64,000 bases of DNA from Chryseobacterium sp. Bi04 (GTDB taxonomy: Bacteria > Bacteroidota > Bacteroidia > Flavobacteriales > Weeksellaceae). Within the stretch, counting starts at the first letter, position 1. The number at the start of each line of letters is the position of its first letter. Made by a program: the position numbers and the translations under genes. The DNA lies in the NCBI RefSeq assembly GCF_918698085.1, contig NZ_CAKKLP010000008.1, positions 62,001-126,000 on the forward strand, in the 5' to 3' direction. Positions 43,694-53,120 of the stretch are shown one piece after another. The notes beneath the pieces are model-generated. The model was not told where the DNA came from and did not search any database. It saw only the letters and a list, made by a program, of their open reading frames with translations.

Positions 43694-43699
43694 GACCTT

Positions 43700-45136
43700 C
43701 TATTTTATAATTGATTTTAAAACCCAATCGGTTCCCGAGTCTTTAATATCTTGTACAAACCGGGTATACAGATTTGTGAACTGTTCAGAATCTTTCAGAT
43801 GAACTCCTTTAAAAGCTGATAATTCTAAAAAATCAAGTGGGTTTTCACTATCAATAAGTAAGTCGTCACTGGTAGTCAGCCAGAGTTCAGACACTTCAAA
43901 AGTATCTCCATGGTCATCTGTTTTATATTTCAGATAATGTCTATAGGAAGCAATAAGAAAAGCAAGTCTTGTAAGGTCTTTCCCCTCTTTTTTCATTTTA
44001 TCAAGATTAGGAATGATATATACCGGAAATTTTGAAACCCCGTCAGAGCACAAACGGCTTACCTGATCACTGACACTATGATTGGCAAATCTTTCAATAA
44101 GTGTGTCTTTGTAATTTTCTAAATCTGTATTTTTAGGGACAGGAACTAATGGTGTAATATCAATATCCATAAAGTTTCGGATAAATTGTACCAGATCTTT
44201 ATTTTCCATCGCCTGGTCAACTTTTCGATACCCCATCAGGAAAGACGGATAAGATAACAGTGTGTGTGAAGCATTCAACAGGCTCAGTTTCATATTTTCA
44301 AATGAACTGACATCATCTGTGAATTCTACTCCTACTTTTTCCCAGGCAGGTCTTCCAGCCATAAAGTAATCTTCTATTACCCATTGTGCAAAATCTTCAC
44401 AGTAAACAGGAGCTTTGTCATTCGTACCATTCAGCTTGTTCAGTCTTTCAATATCTTCAGGAGTGGTGGCAGGAGTAATACGGTCTACCATACTATTGGG
44501 GAAAGCCACATTGTCTTTTACCCATGCTGCAAGGTCTTTATCCTGTGCTTCTATAAATGCTGTAAAAGCTCTTTTCGCTGTATCACCGTTATGCTGAAGA
44601 TTATCACACGAAAGTATTGTAATCCCTCCCGCATTTTTTACTTTTCTACTGCGTAATCCTTCTGCAACAAAGCCAAAAACGGTAGTAGGACTGGCAGGGT
44701 TTTCCAGATCATACTTTATTTTTTCATCATTCAGAATAAATTCTCCGGTTTCCTTATCCAGATTATATCCTCCTTCTGTAATGGTTAAAGTGATTATTTT
44801 AATTGAGGGGTCGGCAATTTTTCTGACCACTGCATCCGGATCTTCAATTCCCCAGATCAATTCACATAATGAATATATTTTATACACTTCATTTGTTCCG
44901 TTTCTTCCGCAAACTGTTAGTGAGTACTTAAGATCCTGAGCCCGTAAATTGTTTACGATCTTCTCATCTGAAGGCAATAAACAAACTCCACAAATCCCCC
45001 AGCTCTGCTGATCTTTATCATGTAACAGCATATTGGTATAAAATTGCTGATGAGCCCTGTGGAAATTTCCTACACCAATATGTAAAATCCCGGCACGAAC
45101 CTCAAGCAAACCATAATTACAATAAATCTTATCCAT
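43700..45136 (-). CDS. Mannitol dehydrogenase family oxidoreductase
   Basis: A 478-residue NAD-dependent polyol dehydrogenase. The N-terminal ILHIGVGNFHRAHQ is the nucleotide-binding motif; GGITILSCDNLQHNG and FPNSMVDRITPATTPED are signature segments of mannitol 2-dehydrogenase/fructuronate reductase. Lacks any membrane segment. It is the promoter-proximal gene, next to the two operators. Mannitol to fructose is the likely reaction; related polyols such as arabitol or a uronate are alternatives. Confidence 0.9.
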   Translation of the reverse strand: MDKIYCNYGLLEVRAGILHIGVGNFHRAHQQFYTNMLLHDKDQQSWGICGVCLLPSDEKIVNNLRAQDLKYSLTVCGRNGTNEVYKIYSLCELIWGIEDPDAVVRKIADPSIKIITLTITEGGYNLDKETGEFILNDEKIKYDLENPASPTTVFGFVAEGLRSRKVKNAGGITILSCDNLQHNGDTAKRAFTAFIEAQDKDLAAWVKDNVAFPNSMVDRITPATTPEDIERLNKLNGTNDKAPVYCEDFAQWVIEDYFMAGRPAWEKVGVEFTDDVSSFENMKLSLLNASHTLLSYPSFLMGYRKVDQAMENKDLVQFIRNFMDIDITPLVPVPKNTDLENYKDTLIERFANHSVSDQVSRLCSDGVSKFPVYIIPNLDKMKKEGKDLTRLAFLIASYRHYLKYKTDDHGDTFEVSELWLTTSDDLLIDSENPLDFLELSAFKGVHLKDSEQFTNLYTRFVQDIKDSGTDWVLKSIIK

Positions 45137-45222
45137 AAGTAATAAATTATTAACAGATTAATCAATCCGCTAAAACTATATTAACAAATAGTTAATTCAT
45201 TAGTTTTTTTTAAAAATTTAAA

Positions 45223-45238
45223 TTGGGAACGTTCCCAA
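45223..45238. promoter_or_regulatory. LacI-type operator 1
   Basis: A perfect palindrome TTGGGAACGTTCCCAA with a central CG, the form of LacI/GalR operators. It lies in the divergent region between the mannitol operon and its regulator. Confidence 0.88.
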
Positions 45239-45242
45239 ATTT

Positions 45243-45258
45243 TAGGGAACGTTCCCAA
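45243..45258. promoter_or_regulatory. LacI-type operator 2
   Basis: TAGGGAACGTTCCCAA, the same palindromic core, its centre 20 bp from that of operator 1, about two helical turns, suited to cooperative binding of two dimers. It is close to the -7 element of the regulator gene, so it may mediate autoregulation. Confidence 0.88.
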
Positions 45259-45274
45259 TTGTCTATTTTTTTGT

Positions 45275-45282
45275 TATTTTTG
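45275..45282 (+). promoter_or_regulatory. -7 element of the LacI regulator promoter
   Basis: TATTTTTG fits TAnnTTTG and lies 17 bases before the ATG at 45300. The expected -33 region falls within operator 2, giving a plausible repression site. Confidence 0.5.
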
Positions 45283-45299
45283 ACGAAAAGCATGGTATA

Positions 45300-46304
45300 A
45301 TGAAGCGTATTACGATTAAAGATCTGTCTAAATTTTTGTCATTATCCACCTCTACCATCTCCAGAGCACTCCTTCATGATAAAAATGTAAATGATGAAAC
45401 AAGAAAACGGGTATTGGATGCAGCAAATAAAATGGGCTATAAACCCAACCTTACTGCTTTAAATCTGCAATCCGGACAATCCAAGACCATAGGGTTTGTT
45501 GTACCTGAAATGATCACTCCTTTTTCAGCAAAAGTTCTTAAAGGAATTCAGAATATAATGTACCCACTTGGATACCGGATTATCATCACTCAGTGTGATG
45601 AAGATCCTCTTATAGAAAGAAAAAATCTACAGCTACTCGAAGAGTTTAATGTAGATGCTATTATTATCAACCTTTGTCATGAAACCTACAATAACGATAT
45701 ATATCAGCACATTATGAGGCAGGGAACTCCTTTAATATTCTTTGACAGGCTCCCTCATGAGTCCTTAGATGTTTCCAAAGTAATTGTTAATGATTATATT
45801 AAAGCATCATTAATGGTAGAATATTTAATTAAAACAGGGAGAAAAAGAATTGTCTATATCATGGGGCCTACAACTATCCGGAATGTTACGGAAAGAATGA
45901 ATGGCTATAAACGTATTCTTATGAAATACAACATCTTTGATGAAAACCTTATTATACAGGCCAATGGGATGACTGTTCAGCATGGAAGAGATATCATCCA
46001 GGAACTGTTAAATAAGAATATAGAATTTGACAGTATTTTTGCATTTAGTGATACCTTGGCAATGGGTGTCATGAATTATCTTCTTGAACAAAAGATAAGA
46101 ATACCTGAAGATGTATCCGTGGCAAGCTTTTCCGGAACCGAATTATCATCAATGGTATATCCCCAATTAACCAGTGTACAACAACCTCTGGAGGAAATGG
46201 GTGAAAAGGCGGCAGAACTGGCACTGGAAAAAATCAAAGATCATTCAGCTCCAAGCCGGTCAGTTTTAATGGATGCAGAATTGGTATACCGAGCTTCTAC
46301 TTAA
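45300..46304 (+). CDS. LacI-family transcriptional regulator of the mannitol operon
   Basis: A 334-residue regulator. The DNA-binding head (ITIKDLSKFLSLSTSTISRA, residues 3-22) and hinge (NKMGYKPNLTALNLQSGQSKTIG) are typical, followed by a periplasmic-binding-protein-like sensor. It is divergent from the mannitol dehydrogenase gene and two operators lie between. It probably binds mannitol or fructose(-phosphate) as inducer. Confidence 0.92.
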   Translation: MKRITIKDLSKFLSLSTSTISRALLHDKNVNDETRKRVLDAANKMGYKPNLTALNLQSGQSKTIGFVVPEMITPFSAKVLKGIQNIMYPLGYRIIITQCDEDPLIERKNLQLLEEFNVDAIIINLCHETYNNDIYQHIMRQGTPLIFFDRLPHESLDVSKVIVNDYIKASLMVEYLIKTGRKRIVYIMGPTTIRNVTERMNGYKRILMKYNIFDENLIIQANGMTVQHGRDIIQELLNKNIEFDSIFAFSDTLAMGVMNYLLEQKIRIPEDVSVASFSGTELSSMVYPQLTSVQQPLEEMGEKAAELALEKIKDHSAPSRSVLMDAELVYRAST

Positions 46305-46390
46305 TAAAATCATGAGCAAAGAAAAGTATTGAATGAGCTTAAAGATGGGACAAAATTAAATGTCTTAATTCTCCCAGTTGCTTTAAAATA

Positions 46391-46432
46391 AATAACAAAA
46401 CCACTGAAAATAAGTTCAGTGGTTTTGTTATT
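46391..46432. terminator. Bidirectional terminator between the regulator and SDR genes
   Basis: AATAACAAAACCACTGAA pairs with TTCAGTGGTTTTGTTATT to give an 18-bp stem; T-runs exist on both sides for the convergent genes. Confidence 0.85.
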
Positions 46433-46451
46433 GTAAAACAGATTTCTTAGG

Positions 46452-47207
46452 TTATCTCGTGGTATATCCTCCGTTAGCAAAAATAGTCTGCCCGGTGATC
46501 CACCAACCTTCTGTTACTAAAAACTCTACCAGCGGAGCAATGTCTTTGATATCGGTAAGCCCTCCTAAAGCAGCAGCCGATTTATGATAAGCCACCGCAT
46601 CATCTGTTTCCTGCCCATAGAAGAAAGGGGTATCCATAGGACCCGGAGCTACAGCAGTTACAGAGATTCCTCTTCCACCGAATTCTTTAGAAGCCGCTCT
46701 TGTAAAATGTTCTACCGGTGCTTTTGCTCCTGCATATGTAGAATACAATCCTGTATAGGCAGCAAGTAATGAAGTGACAATAGTACAGATTTTTCCGTTG
46801 TCATTAATTTTTTTTCCTGCTTCCTGAAGGAAGAAATAAGCGGATTTTGAATTCACATTGAACATTTTATCATATTCTTCTTCTGTAGTTTCTGCAAATG
46901 GTTTTTTCAGTACCATTCCTACCGTATTGATTGCAATATCAATACCTCCGAATTTTGAAATGGTTTCGTCAAAAAACTTAGTTACATTTTCCACTTTAGT
47001 AAGATCAGCCTGAAACAAAAATGCTTCTGCTCCTAAAGCTTGAACTTCAGCAAGTGTTTTTTCACTTTCAGCTTTAGAACTTTCACTATTGTAATGTATC
47101 GCTAATTTCGCTCCTTTGGCGGCAAAACCTTTGCTTAATAATCCACCAAGGTTTTTTCCTCCTCCGGCAATTAAAACTACTTTTCCTTTTACATCTTGTG
47201 CTGACAT
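46452..47207 (-). CDS. SDR-family NAD(P)-dependent oxidoreductase
   Basis: A 251-residue short-chain dehydrogenase. GKVVLIAGGGKNLGGLL is a variant Rossmann motif (GGGKNLGG in place of TGxxxGIG), NTVGMV corresponds to the NNAG region, and YAGAK supplies the catalytic Tyr/Lys. The substrate is not predictable. It stands alone, convergent with the regulator. Confidence 0.88.
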   Translation of the reverse strand: MSAQDVKGKVVLIAGGGKNLGGLLSKGFAAKGAKLAIHYNSESSKAESEKTLAEVQALGAEAFLFQADLTKVENVTKFFDETISKFGGIDIAINTVGMVLKKPFAETTEEEYDKMFNVNSKSAYFFLQEAGKKINDNGKICTIVTSLLAAYTGLYSTYAGAKAPVEHFTRAASKEFGGRGISVTAVAPGPMDTPFFYGQETDDAVAYHKSAAALGGLTDIKDIAPLVEFLVTEGWWITGQTIFANGGYTTR

Positions 47208-47661
47208 TATTCTTAATTATTTAAATGTTAATAAAACAAAGGTGAAAAATAAAATTCATCTCAGTATGGTGAATTTTTCGGTATTTATGTTTCATCCTAT
47301 CAATTGCACATAGCTTCTGATGTTGAGCTGAAAAAAATTAATGATGTCAAAAAAAATATTTTCACGAATACTTTATTATTTCTCAGGCAGATACAGCTAT
47401 ACTCTCTGTTTCCAACCTCATCAATCACTGTAGATCCCCTTCCACAATGAGTTTTAGGCATAGCATTTGATATTCAACCATCCATATTATCACCACTTCA
47501 TTTCTATAATAGAGTTTCACAATCCTCAGCTTGCTGGGGATTTATTATTATGTTCCTTGAAAAGCTTGAAAGATGTCTTTTTCACCATGTTCATTACTGT
47601 TTCCACAGAATCTATTTCTGATAATCAATTATTTAAAACCGTATTATTCATTTTATTGTTG

Positions 47662-47669
47662 TATATTTG
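47662..47669 (+). promoter_or_regulatory. Candidate -7 element for the cold-shock-domain gene
   Basis: TATATTTG, a perfect -7 match, 245 bases before the CDS start. If used, it would give a long 5' leader. The 707-bp region 47208-47914 holds no supported gene; the only longer plus frame (47467-47727) lacks homology signs and overlaps this box. Confidence 0.35.
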
Positions 47670-47914
47670 CACATTAATAGCTAGATTACTACTTGTTTTT
47701 TACCACGGCTGGATATCATTTTATTAAGCCTTTGCTTGTAAAGCAGCCATATTTTTAACTTTAATTCTTCTACTAAGAACAACTTATCGGAATTTTAAAG
47801 CTCTATATGATAGGGGAAATCCAAGACAGGAAGCATCAGTGGGCTCTATAAAATATAAAGCTGACACACTGAATCATTAACAATATATTAGAAACTAAAT
47901 ACTAAAAATAATTT

Positions 47915-48343
47915 ATGGCAGATTCTTTTTCTAAAAAGGAAAATTTCAAGAAAAAAATTCAAAAGCAAAAAGAAAAAGCGTTAAGACGTGAAGAGCGTAA
48001 AACGAACAACAACAAAGGAAAGGATATGGAGGATGTATTCATGTATGTAGATGAATTCGGAAGATTAACTTCCACTCCACCTGAAGAAAGACAGGAGGTA
48101 AACCTTGAAGAAATTCAGTTAGGGGCAGCTCCAATTATTGAAGAAGATATCCGTAAAACAGGAATCATCACATTCCACAGTGAAAAAGGATATGGCTTCA
48201 TTACTGAAGACAATTCAAAAGAAAATGTTTTCTTCCACAACAACAACTGTACAGAGCTTGTAAAGAAAGGAAACAAGGTATCTTTTGAGAAAGAAAAATC
48301 TCCAAAAGGTTTTTCTGCAGTCAATATCCAAGTGATCAAGTAA
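47915..48343 (+). CDS. Cold-shock-domain protein with basic N-terminal extension
   Basis: A 142-residue protein. The C-terminus is a cold-shock domain with RNP1-like KGYGFITED and RNP2-like NVFFHNNNC. The N-terminal 40 residues (KKENFKKKIQKQKEKALRREERKTNNNKGKD) are very basic and predicted helical or disordered, likely adding nonspecific RNA binding. A common Bacteroidota arrangement. Confidence 0.88.
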   Translation: MADSFSKKENFKKKIQKQKEKALRREERKTNNNKGKDMEDVFMYVDEFGRLTSTPPEERQEVNLEEIQLGAAPIIEEDIRKTGIITFHSEKGYGFITEDNSKENVFFHNNNCTELVKKGNKVSFEKEKSPKGFSAVNIQVIK

Positions 48344-48366
48344 TTACAAACGATCTTATAAAAATA

Positions 48367-48391
48367 AAAGCCACCTCAAAAAGGTGGCTTT
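48367..48391 (+). terminator. Intrinsic terminator after the cold-shock-domain gene
   Basis: AAAGCCACCT pairs with AGGTGGCTTT around a 5-base loop, followed by a pyrimidine-rich run. Confidence 0.85.
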
Positions 48392-48537
48392 CTTCTTCGT
48401 AAAAAATAAAAATGGGCCAGTTTTTCAGACCGGCAAAAAATTATTTTTGTTTTAAAACCACTAAGAAACAGAAGCTGCTAAAAAATTAAAATCTTACAGT
48501 TAAAACAGCTTATAGCTTCTTAATGGTTATATTAAAG

Positions 48538-49989
48538 CTAGTCTAGCTTTCCTCCCAATGCTTTGAACAGCAATACATTATTCCTGGTATTCTGATGCTG
48601 AAACTGCAGCAGATCGAGCTCTGCCGTCAGTTTGCTTTTCTGAGAATTGATCAGTTCAAAATAGTTTGCATATCCTGTTAAATACAGATCATTGGAGACT
48701 TCTACCCCTCGGTCCAGAAATCCGACTTCTTCTGATTTCAGCTTCAAAACCCTTTCATAGATTTTTGTCTGCTTCAAAATAGACTGAAGTTCGTTAAATG
48801 CAGTGGTAATACTCTTCTGATAGTTAAGAAAGGCTATTTCCTGCTCTGTATTTGCTATTTTAAATTCATATTTCAGCTGGCCTTTATTAAAAACAGGAAC
48901 CATTAATCCTCCCAACAATTGCCCGGCTAATGAACTTGGTTTAAATAAGGTTTCTACAGAAAAAGAATTCAGTCCGAAACCTGCTCCGAGATCAATTTTA
49001 GGATAAAAAGCAGCTCTTGCCGCCTTGGCATCTGCCTGAGAAGCTTCCAGTACATAATAATTAGCTGCTACATCCGGTCTGGAATGCACCACTCCTTCCA
49101 CATTAATGGTTTTATTTAAAATATCCATATTGGTAGGCATCAATATTTTCCCCCGCTTTACATCGCCTCCATAGCTCCCTGTCAGCGTCGTAATCGCCTG
49201 TTCAACAGTTACAATCTCTACTCTTATATGTTCTATTTCTGCCAGCCAGTTGTTATTCTGGGCTTTAAATTGCTGTACTGCAAGTTCCGTAGCTTTTCCC
49301 ACTTCCCTTTGTGCCAAAACAATTTCAAAGGCCCTTTGCTGAAGCTTATAGTTCTTCTGATAGATAGCCAAACGATTGTCTAAAGCCACCAGCTGATAAT
49401 ACAGATTGGCAATATCTGTAAAAAGCTCTACCTGCAGCAGCCTAAGCCCTTCTGTAGAAGCCAGATATTTCTTTTGGGCGGCAATTTTCCTGTTTTTCAG
49501 CTTTCCCCAGGCATCAATTTCCCAGCTGCTTCTTGCCCCCAACCAATAATTAGGAGTAAAATTTCTATTAATTTTCTGTTCTTCAGTAACATTAGGAGAA
49601 AGATTGGTATCGTAATTTCCTACTCCTTCCATTGTATATTTTCCATAGCGGTTCCCGGAAGCTTCAACACCTACATCAAGAGAAGGTAAAAGATCCATTT
49701 TGGACCGCTGCAGAAAACTGTTCGCAATTTCTATCCTTTGCTGGGCAATCTGAAAATCCGGATTAGCCTGGACCACTTTATCAAAAAGTTCCAACAACAG
49801 AGGATCTGAAAAGTAAGCTTTCAGGTTAATCTGCTGAAATTCATCCGAATTTCCTTTTTTCTCTGTCTTAATCACTTCTTCAGGCAGTGTCTTTGCCTTT
49901 TTCAACGTGGTGACTTTCGGAACAGCACATGAAGCCATACTCAATACAGCAATTCCGTAAAATATATTTCTATGGTTTAATCTTTTCAT
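48538..49989 (-). CDS. TolC-family outer-membrane efflux lipoprotein
   Basis: About 483 residues from the ATG at 49989, giving a lipoprotein signal (FYGIAVLSMASC). It has the two-fold TolC/OprM repeats with long helices (SFLQRSKMDLLPSLDVGV, AAFYPKIDLGAGFGL). It overlaps the RND gene by 20 bases. The trimer forms the outer-membrane channel of the efflux pump encoded with the next two genes. Confidence 0.92.
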   Translation of the reverse strand: MKRLNHRNIFYGIAVLSMASCAVPKVTTLKKAKTLPEEVIKTEKKGNSDEFQQINLKAYFSDPLLLELFDKVVQANPDFQIAQQRIEIANSFLQRSKMDLLPSLDVGVEASGNRYGKYTMEGVGNYDTNLSPNVTEEQKINRNFTPNYWLGARSSWEIDAWGKLKNRKIAAQKKYLASTEGLRLLQVELFTDIANLYYQLVALDNRLAIYQKNYKLQQRAFEIVLAQREVGKATELAVQQFKAQNNNWLAEIEHIRVEIVTVEQAITTLTGSYGGDVKRGKILMPTNMDILNKTINVEGVVHSRPDVAANYYVLEASQADAKAARAAFYPKIDLGAGFGLNSFSVETLFKPSSLAGQLLGGLMVPVFNKGQLKYEFKIANTEQEIAFLNYQKSITTAFNELQSILKQTKIYERVLKLKSEEVGFLDRGVEVSNDLYLTGYANYFELINSQKSKLTAELDLLQFQHQNTRNNVLLFKALGGKLD

Positions 49990-52900
49990 CTTTCTTCTTA
50001 TTTTCAAGTTTTGCAAAGAATATATACAGTCCCGGAATGACTACCAATCCGAAAACAGTTCCTATCAGCATTCCTCCTGCCGCAGCTGTACCAATGGAAC
50101 GATTTCCTATTGCCCCCGCTCCGGAAGCAATACAAAGCGGAATAAGCCCTGCTACAAACGCAAAGGAAGTCATCAGAATGGGCCTCAAACGCTGTCTTGC
50201 TCCTTCAATAGCAGCCGGAATAATATCAAAGCCCTGTTTATTTCTTGCTACCGCAAATTCTACGATAAGAATTGCATTTTTAGCTAAAAGCCCGATCAGC
50301 ATGACCAAGGCTACCTGTGCATAAATATTATTATCCAGCCCAGCCAGTACCAATGCGAAATAGGATCCAAAAATCCCTGTAGGCAAGCTTAACAGCACCG
50401 GCATCGGAAGAAGGAAACTTTCATATTGCGCGGCCAACAGAAGATATACAAACAACAGACAGATCAGGAAGATATACACGGTTTGGTTTCCCGACAGGAT
50501 TTCTTCCCTTGTCATCCCCGACCACTCTATATCAAACCCTCTTGGAAGGCTTTCTTTAGCCACCCTTTCTACTGCTGCAATGGCATCTCCTGAGCTGTAG
50601 CCATCTGCAGGTTCCCCGTTAATCATCGCAGACATATACATATTATACCTTGTCAACACTTCGGGACCATATACTTTTTCCATGGTAATAAATGTTGAAA
50701 AAGGAACCATTTCGCCCTTGTCATTCTTCAGATAGAGATTCAGGATACTTTCAGGAGTATCCCTATGTTCCGGGCTTGCCTGAACCATCACTTTATACAT
50801 CTGGCTAAAGCGGATAAAGTTGGTGGCATAATAAGAGCCAAGCATCGTCTGTAAAGTAGACATGGCATTATCTACAGAAATTCCTTTTTTAGCAGCCATA
50901 TCATAATCTACATTAATCATATATTGCGGGAAAGTAGCATCAAAACTGGTAAAGCTATTTTGTAGTTCCGGAGCAGTGTTCAGCTTTTTGACAAAATCTT
51001 TGGTAATTTTATCTGTATTCTCGATAGTTCCGCCGGTTCTGTCCAGTAACCGCAATTCAAAGCCGCTTGTATTCCCGAATCCGGGCACCGTAGGCGGCGC
51101 AAAAATTTCAATCTGTGCGTCTGCAATAGACTTTGTTTTTTCAGAAAGCTCCGTGATAAGATCATTCACTGAAATATCTCTTTCTTTCCAGTCTTTAAGG
51201 TTAATCATCGCCATTCCGTAGGATGAACCTGCAATTTCTGTTACAATACTGTATCCAGCAAGCGTTGTTACGTTTTCTACCCCTTTTATTTTCTTTGCAA
51301 TAACCGTTACTTCATCCAATACTTTTTCCGTTCTTTCTACTGTTGCACCCTGGGGGGTGGTAACACTCACATACACCATTCCCTGGTCTTCCATAGGGAT
51401 AAATCCGGTGGGAAGAAACTTACTGGTTACAAAGGTAAGCCCGATGAACAGGAACAGCAATCCAAAGGTCACTGTAGTTCTTGTTGCAAATTTTGATAAA
51501 ATGCCTACATAACCGTTTGTCAACCGGTCAAAACCTGTATTGAAACTTTGGAAAAACCTGTCCATCACAGTCTTTTTCTTATTATGGTCATGCGGTTTCA
51601 AAATAATAGCACAAAGTGCCGGAGTAAGCGTTAATGCATTCACCCCTGAAATAACAATACTGATAGCCAGTGTTAATGAAAACTGACGATAGAATACGCC
51701 AACCGGGCCATCGAGAAATGCAACAGGAATAAATACAGCAGACATCACAATTGTAATGGCTACTACTGCTCCTGCAATTTCTTTTGTAGCACTTACCGTG
51801 GCATCCATGGCATTCATTCCCTCCTCCATTTTAACATGGACGGCTTCTACGACGACGATTGCATTATCCACCACAATACCAATCGCAAGAACCAACGCAA
51901 ATAAAGTCAGCAGGTTTACCGAGAAATCCAGCATATTCATGAAAGCAAAAGTTCCTACAAGTGCTACAGGAACAGCTAATACCGGAATCAGGGTCGAACG
52001 CCAGTCCTGAAGGAAAATAAATACAACAATTCCTACCAGAATAAAAGCTTCAATAAGGGTTGTCAATACCGCGCTAATAGAAGCATCCAGGAATCTGGAA
52101 ACATCATATGCCATATTATATTCCATTCCGGGAGGGAAAGAAGAAACTTTCAATTCTTCCATTTTGGTTTTTACACTCTCAATAACTTCAGAGGCATTGG
52201 AACCGGGACGCTGCTTCATCATAATAGAAGCGGAAGGTCTTCCATCTGTTTTGGAAACCATTCCGTAATTCATGGCCCCGAATTCTACTTTAGCAATATC
52301 TTTAAGCTTTAAAATAGTTCCGTCTACGTCAGATCTGATGGGAACTTCTTCGTATTGCTTGGGCTCAAAAAACTTACCTTTATATTTAATGACATACTGA
52401 AGCTGGCTGGACGTTTTCCCTGAAGTTTCCCCCACTTTTCCGGGAGCTGCAGAAATATTCTGCTTCTGTAATGAACCAATCACTTCATCTGCCGAAATAC
52501 TGTAGGCTGCCATCTTTTGTGGGTCCAGCCATACTCTCATCGAGTATTCTTTCTGTCCCATGATCTCTGCACGCCCTACTCCATCAATACGCTTCAACTC
52601 CTGAAGAACATTGATATCTGTAAAGTTGTAGATAAACTGCTCGTCCTGACTTGGATCTGTACTTGTAATGTTGAGGTACATCAGCATACTGTTCACTTCT
52701 TTTTCAGTCGTTACACCAGCTCTGATCACTTCTTCAGGAAGCTCATCGAGGATTGTCGTTACCCTGTTCTGAACATTCACTGCAGCCACATCGGGATCTG
52801 TTCCCACTTCAAAGAACACCTGAATCAGGGTAAGACCGTCATTGGATGTCACTGTAGACATATACGTCATTCCCGGAACTCCGTTGATGGCACGTTCCAG

Positions 52901-53092
52901 GGGAAGAGCAACAGCATTGGCAGACACCTCAGCATTAGCCCCGGTATATTTAGCGGTTACGGTAACAGAAGGGGGTACAATATCCGGAAACTGGGTAATA
53001 GGCATTTTCATCAGGGCCATAATCCCCAGGAGGACAAATAATATGGAAATAACCAACGAAAGAACCTTTCGTCTTATAAACATTTCTACCAT
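49970..53092 (-). CDS. RND efflux transporter (AcrB/HAE1 family)
   Basis: A 1040-residue inner-membrane pump. The usual N-terminal FIRRKVLSLVISILFVLLG, proton-relay VVDNAIVVVEAV on TM4 and GLLAKNAILIVEFAVA on TM10-11 are present; pore and porter regions are full length. Family members expel hydrophobic drugs, bile or dyes using proton flow. Contiguous with MFP and TolC genes. Confidence 0.95.
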   Translation of the reverse strand: MVEMFIRRKVLSLVISILFVLLGIMALMKMPITQFPDIVPPSVTVTAKYTGANAEVSANAVALPLERAINGVPGMTYMSTVTSNDGLTLIQVFFEVGTDPDVAAVNVQNRVTTILDELPEEVIRAGVTTEKEVNSMLMYLNITSTDPSQDEQFIYNFTDINVLQELKRIDGVGRAEIMGQKEYSMRVWLDPQKMAAYSISADEVIGSLQKQNISAAPGKVGETSGKTSSQLQYVIKYKGKFFEPKQYEEVPIRSDVDGTILKLKDIAKVEFGAMNYGMVSKTDGRPSASIMMKQRPGSNASEVIESVKTKMEELKVSSFPPGMEYNMAYDVSRFLDASISAVLTTLIEAFILVGIVVFIFLQDWRSTLIPVLAVPVALVGTFAFMNMLDFSVNLLTLFALVLAIGIVVDNAIVVVEAVHVKMEEGMNAMDATVSATKEIAGAVVAITIVMSAVFIPVAFLDGPVGVFYRQFSLTLAISIVISGVNALTLTPALCAIILKPHDHNKKKTVMDRFFQSFNTGFDRLTNGYVGILSKFATRTTVTFGLLFLFIGLTFVTSKFLPTGFIPMEDQGMVYVSVTTPQGATVERTEKVLDEVTVIAKKIKGVENVTTLAGYSIVTEIAGSSYGMAMINLKDWKERDISVNDLITELSEKTKSIADAQIEIFAPPTVPGFGNTSGFELRLLDRTGGTIENTDKITKDFVKKLNTAPELQNSFTSFDATFPQYMINVDYDMAAKKGISVDNAMSTLQTMLGSYYATNFIRFSQMYKVMVQASPEHRDTPESILNLYLKNDKGEMVPFSTFITMEKVYGPEVLTRYNMYMSAMINGEPADGYSSGDAIAAVERVAKESLPRGFDIEWSGMTREEILSGNQTVYIFLICLLFVYLLLAAQYESFLLPMPVLLSLPTGIFGSYFALVLAGLDNNIYAQVALVMLIGLLAKNAILIVEFAVARNKQGFDIIPAAIEGARQRLRPILMTSFAFVAGLIPLCIASGAGAIGNRSIGTAAAGGMLIGTVFGLVVIPGLYIFFAKLENKKKDEKIKP

Positions 53093-53120
53093 TGTTAGTT
53101 GATTTAAAAATTACGAAAGG

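Noticed and set aside
47467-47727. 86-codon frame before the cold-shock gene
   Set aside because: No homology signs, overlaps the best -7 box, ordinary AT-rich hydrophobic translation.
52517-53102. 174-codon plus-strand frame opposite the RND gene
   Set aside because: Shadow of a highly conserved coding region; no start context and odd composition.
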